This document shows, piece after piece, positions 61,954-64,000 of a DNA stretch of 64,000 bases (positions are counted from its first letter, which is position 1; each line of letters starts with the position of its first letter). Below the pieces are notes generated by a model that saw nothing but the letters and a program-made list of their open reading frames with translations, did not search any database and was not told the origin of the DNA. Both the position numbers and the translations under genes were made by a program. The stretch is from Mesorhizobium loti R88b (GTDB lineage: Bacteria > Pseudomonadota > Alphaproteobacteria > Rhizobiales > Rhizobiaceae), in the NCBI RefSeq assembly GCF_013170845.1, contig NZ_CP033367.1:1302001-1366000 (forward strand), given 5' to 3'.

Positions 61954-63336
61954 TTATCCGGCTCGACGCATACGTGCGGCGAAGAAGCCGTCCAGGCCCG
62001 AACGCGCCGGCTCACCGAGGTCGAGATCGGCGGGCGTGGTGCGCAGTGTGCCTTGTTTCGTAAGGAACGAATCGATGCCGGCGATCTCGCCTTGCCGCAG
62101 CGGATCGTCAACCATATCAGGCGTCCCTTTGAGGAAAGCGCTGTAGAGATCCTCGCCTTCGAGCGGGTCGAGCGAACAATTGGAAAAGACGATCCGTCCG
62201 CCGGGTTTGACCAGCGTGACCGCACGGGCAAGCAGCCGCCTTTGCAGGTCGGCGAGCTTTTCGACATCGGCCGCCGTCTTGGTCCATGGCACGTCGGGAT
62301 GCCGGCGTACCGTGCCGGTGGACGAGCACGGCGCATCAAGCAGCACGGCGTCGAACAGTTCTTCCGGCTCGTATTTTAGGAGGTCGGCCTGGGCGATGTC
62401 GGCGGAGAGGCCAAGGCGGTCGAGATTCTGTGTCAGCCGTGCCAGCCGGTTCTTCGAGGTGTCGACGGCGGTGACCCTGGCGCCGGCAAGGATCAACTGG
62501 GCGGTCTTGCCGCCGGGTGCGGCGCAGAGGTCGGCAACACGCAATCCCCTGACATCGCCGAGCAGCCGTGTCGGCAGGCTGGCCGCCGCATCCTGGACCC
62601 ACCAGGCACCCTCCGCGAAGCCGGGCAGTTCGGTGACGGCGCCGGCAAGATTTTCCACGCGCACCGTGCCGGTCGGCAGCACGATGCCGCCGAGTTTTTC
62701 GGCCCAGAGTTCGGGATCGGCCTTGACCGAGAAGTCGACTGGCGCCTCAACGCGATGGGCTTCGAGAATTAGCTTCGCCTTATCGGCGCCGTAGGTGTTC
62801 TTCAGCCGATCGGAAAACCATTTTGGCGCTTCGTCGGTGGCGGCAAGGGCCGCAGGCAGCTCGGTTTCCTTGGCGCGCGCGAGCGTGCGCAGCACGCCGT
62901 TGACGAGGCCGGAGAAGCGCTGCGTGCGCGGATCGGACTTTGCGTGGGTGACCGCCAGGTCGACAGCGGCGCTGTCGGGAATGTCGAGGAACAGGATTTG
63001 CGCTGCCGCCACATGCAGTATGTGGGACAAAGCGGTGGCATTGGGCGGTAGCGGCTTTTCCAGCCTGCGCGCCAGCAGCCCCGTGATGGTCATGCGGAAG
63101 CGTAGTGCGGTGACCAGGATGGCGCGCACCAGGCCACGGTCGCGCAGATCGAGCGCCTTGTATTGGGGGTGGCCGTTCTCGTGGTCGGTCAGTCCGTCCA
63201 AAGGCGTCCTGGCGTCGATGACGGCGGCAAGCAGGCGTGCCGCTGCCTTACGGGCTGCGAGACCGGCAACGAATTCGCCGCCGTCCTTGTGGTCCTGATC
63301 GCCTGAGCCTGTGCGTCGAGGATCTCCCACGCTCAC
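61954..63336 (-). CDS. rsmB: RsmB-like 16S rRNA (cytosine-5) methyltransferase
   Basis: 460 residues: an N-terminal NusB-like RNA-binding domain (about 25-155) and a C-terminal SAM domain with [11 protein letters not shown] near 274, the first catalytic cysteine in [17 protein letters not shown] near 335 and the second in FSNCSLDP near 384. It methylates cytosine in 16S rRNA. The start is taken as GTG 63336, which overlaps the htpX stop (GTGA) and gives a normal length; a frame to 63375 exists. Symbol by family similarity. Confidence 0.86.
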   Translation of the reverse strand: MSVGDPRRTGSGDQDHKDGGEFVAGLAARKAAARLLAAVIDARTPLDGLTDHENGHPQYKALDLRDRGLVRAILVTALRFRMTITGLLARRLEKPLPPNATALSHILHVAAAQILFLDIPDSAAVDLAVTHAKSDPRTQRFSGLVNGVLRTLARAKETELPAALAATDEAPKWFSDRLKNTYGADKAKLILEAHRVEAPVDFSVKADPELWAEKLGGIVLPTGTVRVENLAGAVTELPGFAEGAWWVQDAAASLPTRLLGDVRGLRVADLCAAPGGKTAQLILAGARVTAVDTSKNRLARLTQNLDRLGLSADIAQADLLKYEPEELFDAVLLDAPCSSTGTVRRHPDVPWTKTAADVEKLADLQRRLLARAVTLVKPGGRIVFSNCSLDPLEGEDLYSAFLKGTPDMVDDPLRQGEIAGIDSFLTKQGTLRTTPADLDLGEPARSGLDGFFAARMRRAG

Positions 63337-64000
63337 GACCACCGGCCCTTGGGCCCGGTCGGGTTGCGACCCCACGGATTGGGCTTGGGCTTGGCCGGTT
63401 CCGCCGACTGTTCAGGCTGCGGAGCCTGGCCCCACGGGCCGGACTGCTGTTGTTCCTCGGCCTGCCGCTGCGCGGGTGCTTGGCGCGGAGCGGTCTTGAT
63501 GGTCCCGTCCTCCATGTCACGTGCCATCGCCTGAAGCGCGGCGATGCGGTTGTCGGTGCTCGGGTGGGTGGAGAACAGGCTGTCCATACGCTCGCCGTGC
63601 AGGGGATTGATGATGAAGAGATGCGCCATCGCCGGATTGCGCTCGGCATCAGGGTTGGGGATGCGTTCTGCTCCACGGGCGATCTTGTCAAGGGCGGACG
63701 CCAGCCACAGCGGGTGTCCACAGATTTCGGCGCCGCGCCGGTCGGCCTCGTATTCGCGGGTGCGGCTGACCGCCATCTGCACGATCATGGCGGCAAAGGG
63801 CGCCACGATCATCGCCGCCAGCACGCCGACAAAGCCGAACGGGCTGTTGTTGTTGCGGTTGCCGCCGAGGAAAAAGGCGAAATTGCCCAGCATCGAGATG
63901 GCGCCGGCAAAGGTGGCGACGATGGTCATGGTCAGCGTGTCGCGATGCTGGACATGGGCGAGCTCGTGCGCCATCACCGCCGCGACCTCTTCATGGGTCA
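63333..64000 (-). CDS. htpX: Zinc metalloprotease HtpX, N-terminus cut by window edge
   Basis: The last 222 codons are in the window; the start lies beyond 64000. HELAH (in [13 protein letters not shown]) is the zinc site and EADR (in [11 protein letters not shown]) gives the third ligand; two membrane helices (about [20 protein letters not shown] and [16 protein letters not shown]) lie between. It is an inner-membrane protease that removes damaged membrane proteins under heat or envelope stress. The C-terminal tail is rich in Pro, Gln and Lys ([15 protein letters not shown]), as in rhizobial members. It overlaps the rsmB-like gene by four bases. Confidence 0.93.
   Translation of the reverse strand, partial: THEEVAAVMAHELAHVQHRDTLTMTIVATFAGAISMLGNFAFFLGGNRNNNSPFGFVGVLAAMIVAPFAAMIVQMAVSRTREYEADRRGAEICGHPLWLASALDKIARGAERIPNPDAERNPAMAHLFIINPLHGERMDSLFSTHPSTDNRIAALQAMARDMEDGTIKTAPRQAPAQRQAEEQQQSGPWGQAPQPEQSAEPAKPKPNPWGRNPTGPKGRWS

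Overview
The window comes from a GC-rich alphaproteobacterium of the order Rhizobiales, most probably Mesorhizobium or a close relative. The evidence is a NAD-glutamate dehydrogenase of about 1600 residues, the gene order htpX - rsmB-like - heparinase II/III - purH, the pcaR | pcaIJF layout, RirA-type IRO boxes, many solute-binding-protein ABC operons, and mosaic palindromic intergenic repeats of the kind known as RIMEs in rhizobia. Most of the window is ordinary chromosome, densely packed in short operons with GTG/TTG starts and ATGA overlaps.

Layout. 1-6540: polyamine-type uptake (permease fragment, PotD-like binding protein) divergent from a GntR-type regulator, a glycosyltransferase, a glutamine-synthetase-like ligase and a FAD amine oxidase; the last two fit a gamma-glutamyl-polyamine route. 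6548-10293: the beta-ketoadipate branch, with pcaR divergent from pcaIJF and a 15-bp palindrome between them. 10446-15255: BMP-type (nucleoside-like) ABC transporter. 15459-17375: a 51-aa membrane protein, a luciferase-like monooxygenase and a biuret/ureidoacrylate-type cysteine hydrolase. 17647-20895: fhuC-exbB-exbD-tonB behind two tandem IRO boxes.

20954-24237 is the most unusual part. It is a minus-strand cassette with an XRE-type regulator, an AT-rich control region, a 31-residue peptide gene, a SagB/ThcOx-type flavin dehydrogenase whose N-terminus looks like a peptide-binding (PqqD/RRE-like) domain, and three small unrecognised genes. It lies between tonB and a tRNA-Ala(CGC) gene and looks like a minimal peptide-modification locus without a YcaO partner.

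24737-33261: yggT, yggU, then a sugar-type ABC system (SDR, ATPase and RpiR regulator on one strand; binding protein, two permeases and an M81 peptidase on the other). A four-copy 20-bp tandem repeat before the RpiR gene encodes three chained 7-codon mini-ORFs, each overlapping the next by ATGA, the last overlapping the regulator's start. 33459-38745: M3 oligopeptidase, carbonic anhydrase, DUF429, pdxY. 38908-42455: a LemA lipoprotein with four TPM-domain genes, three of them tandem duplicates. 42607-51155: GNAT, ppa, a TetR/MFS pair with two operators, typA, DUF1062, LysE and an AhpD-like protein. 51292-64000: NAD-GDH, a methyltransferase, a UMF1 transporter, then purH, heparinase, an rsmB-like gene and a partial htpX on the minus strand.

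A feature running across the window: in all three ABC operons that begin with a solute-binding-protein gene, a large palindromic element lies directly between that gene and the next transporter gene. No CRISPR array, insertion sequence, integrase, phage gene or rRNA was seen.
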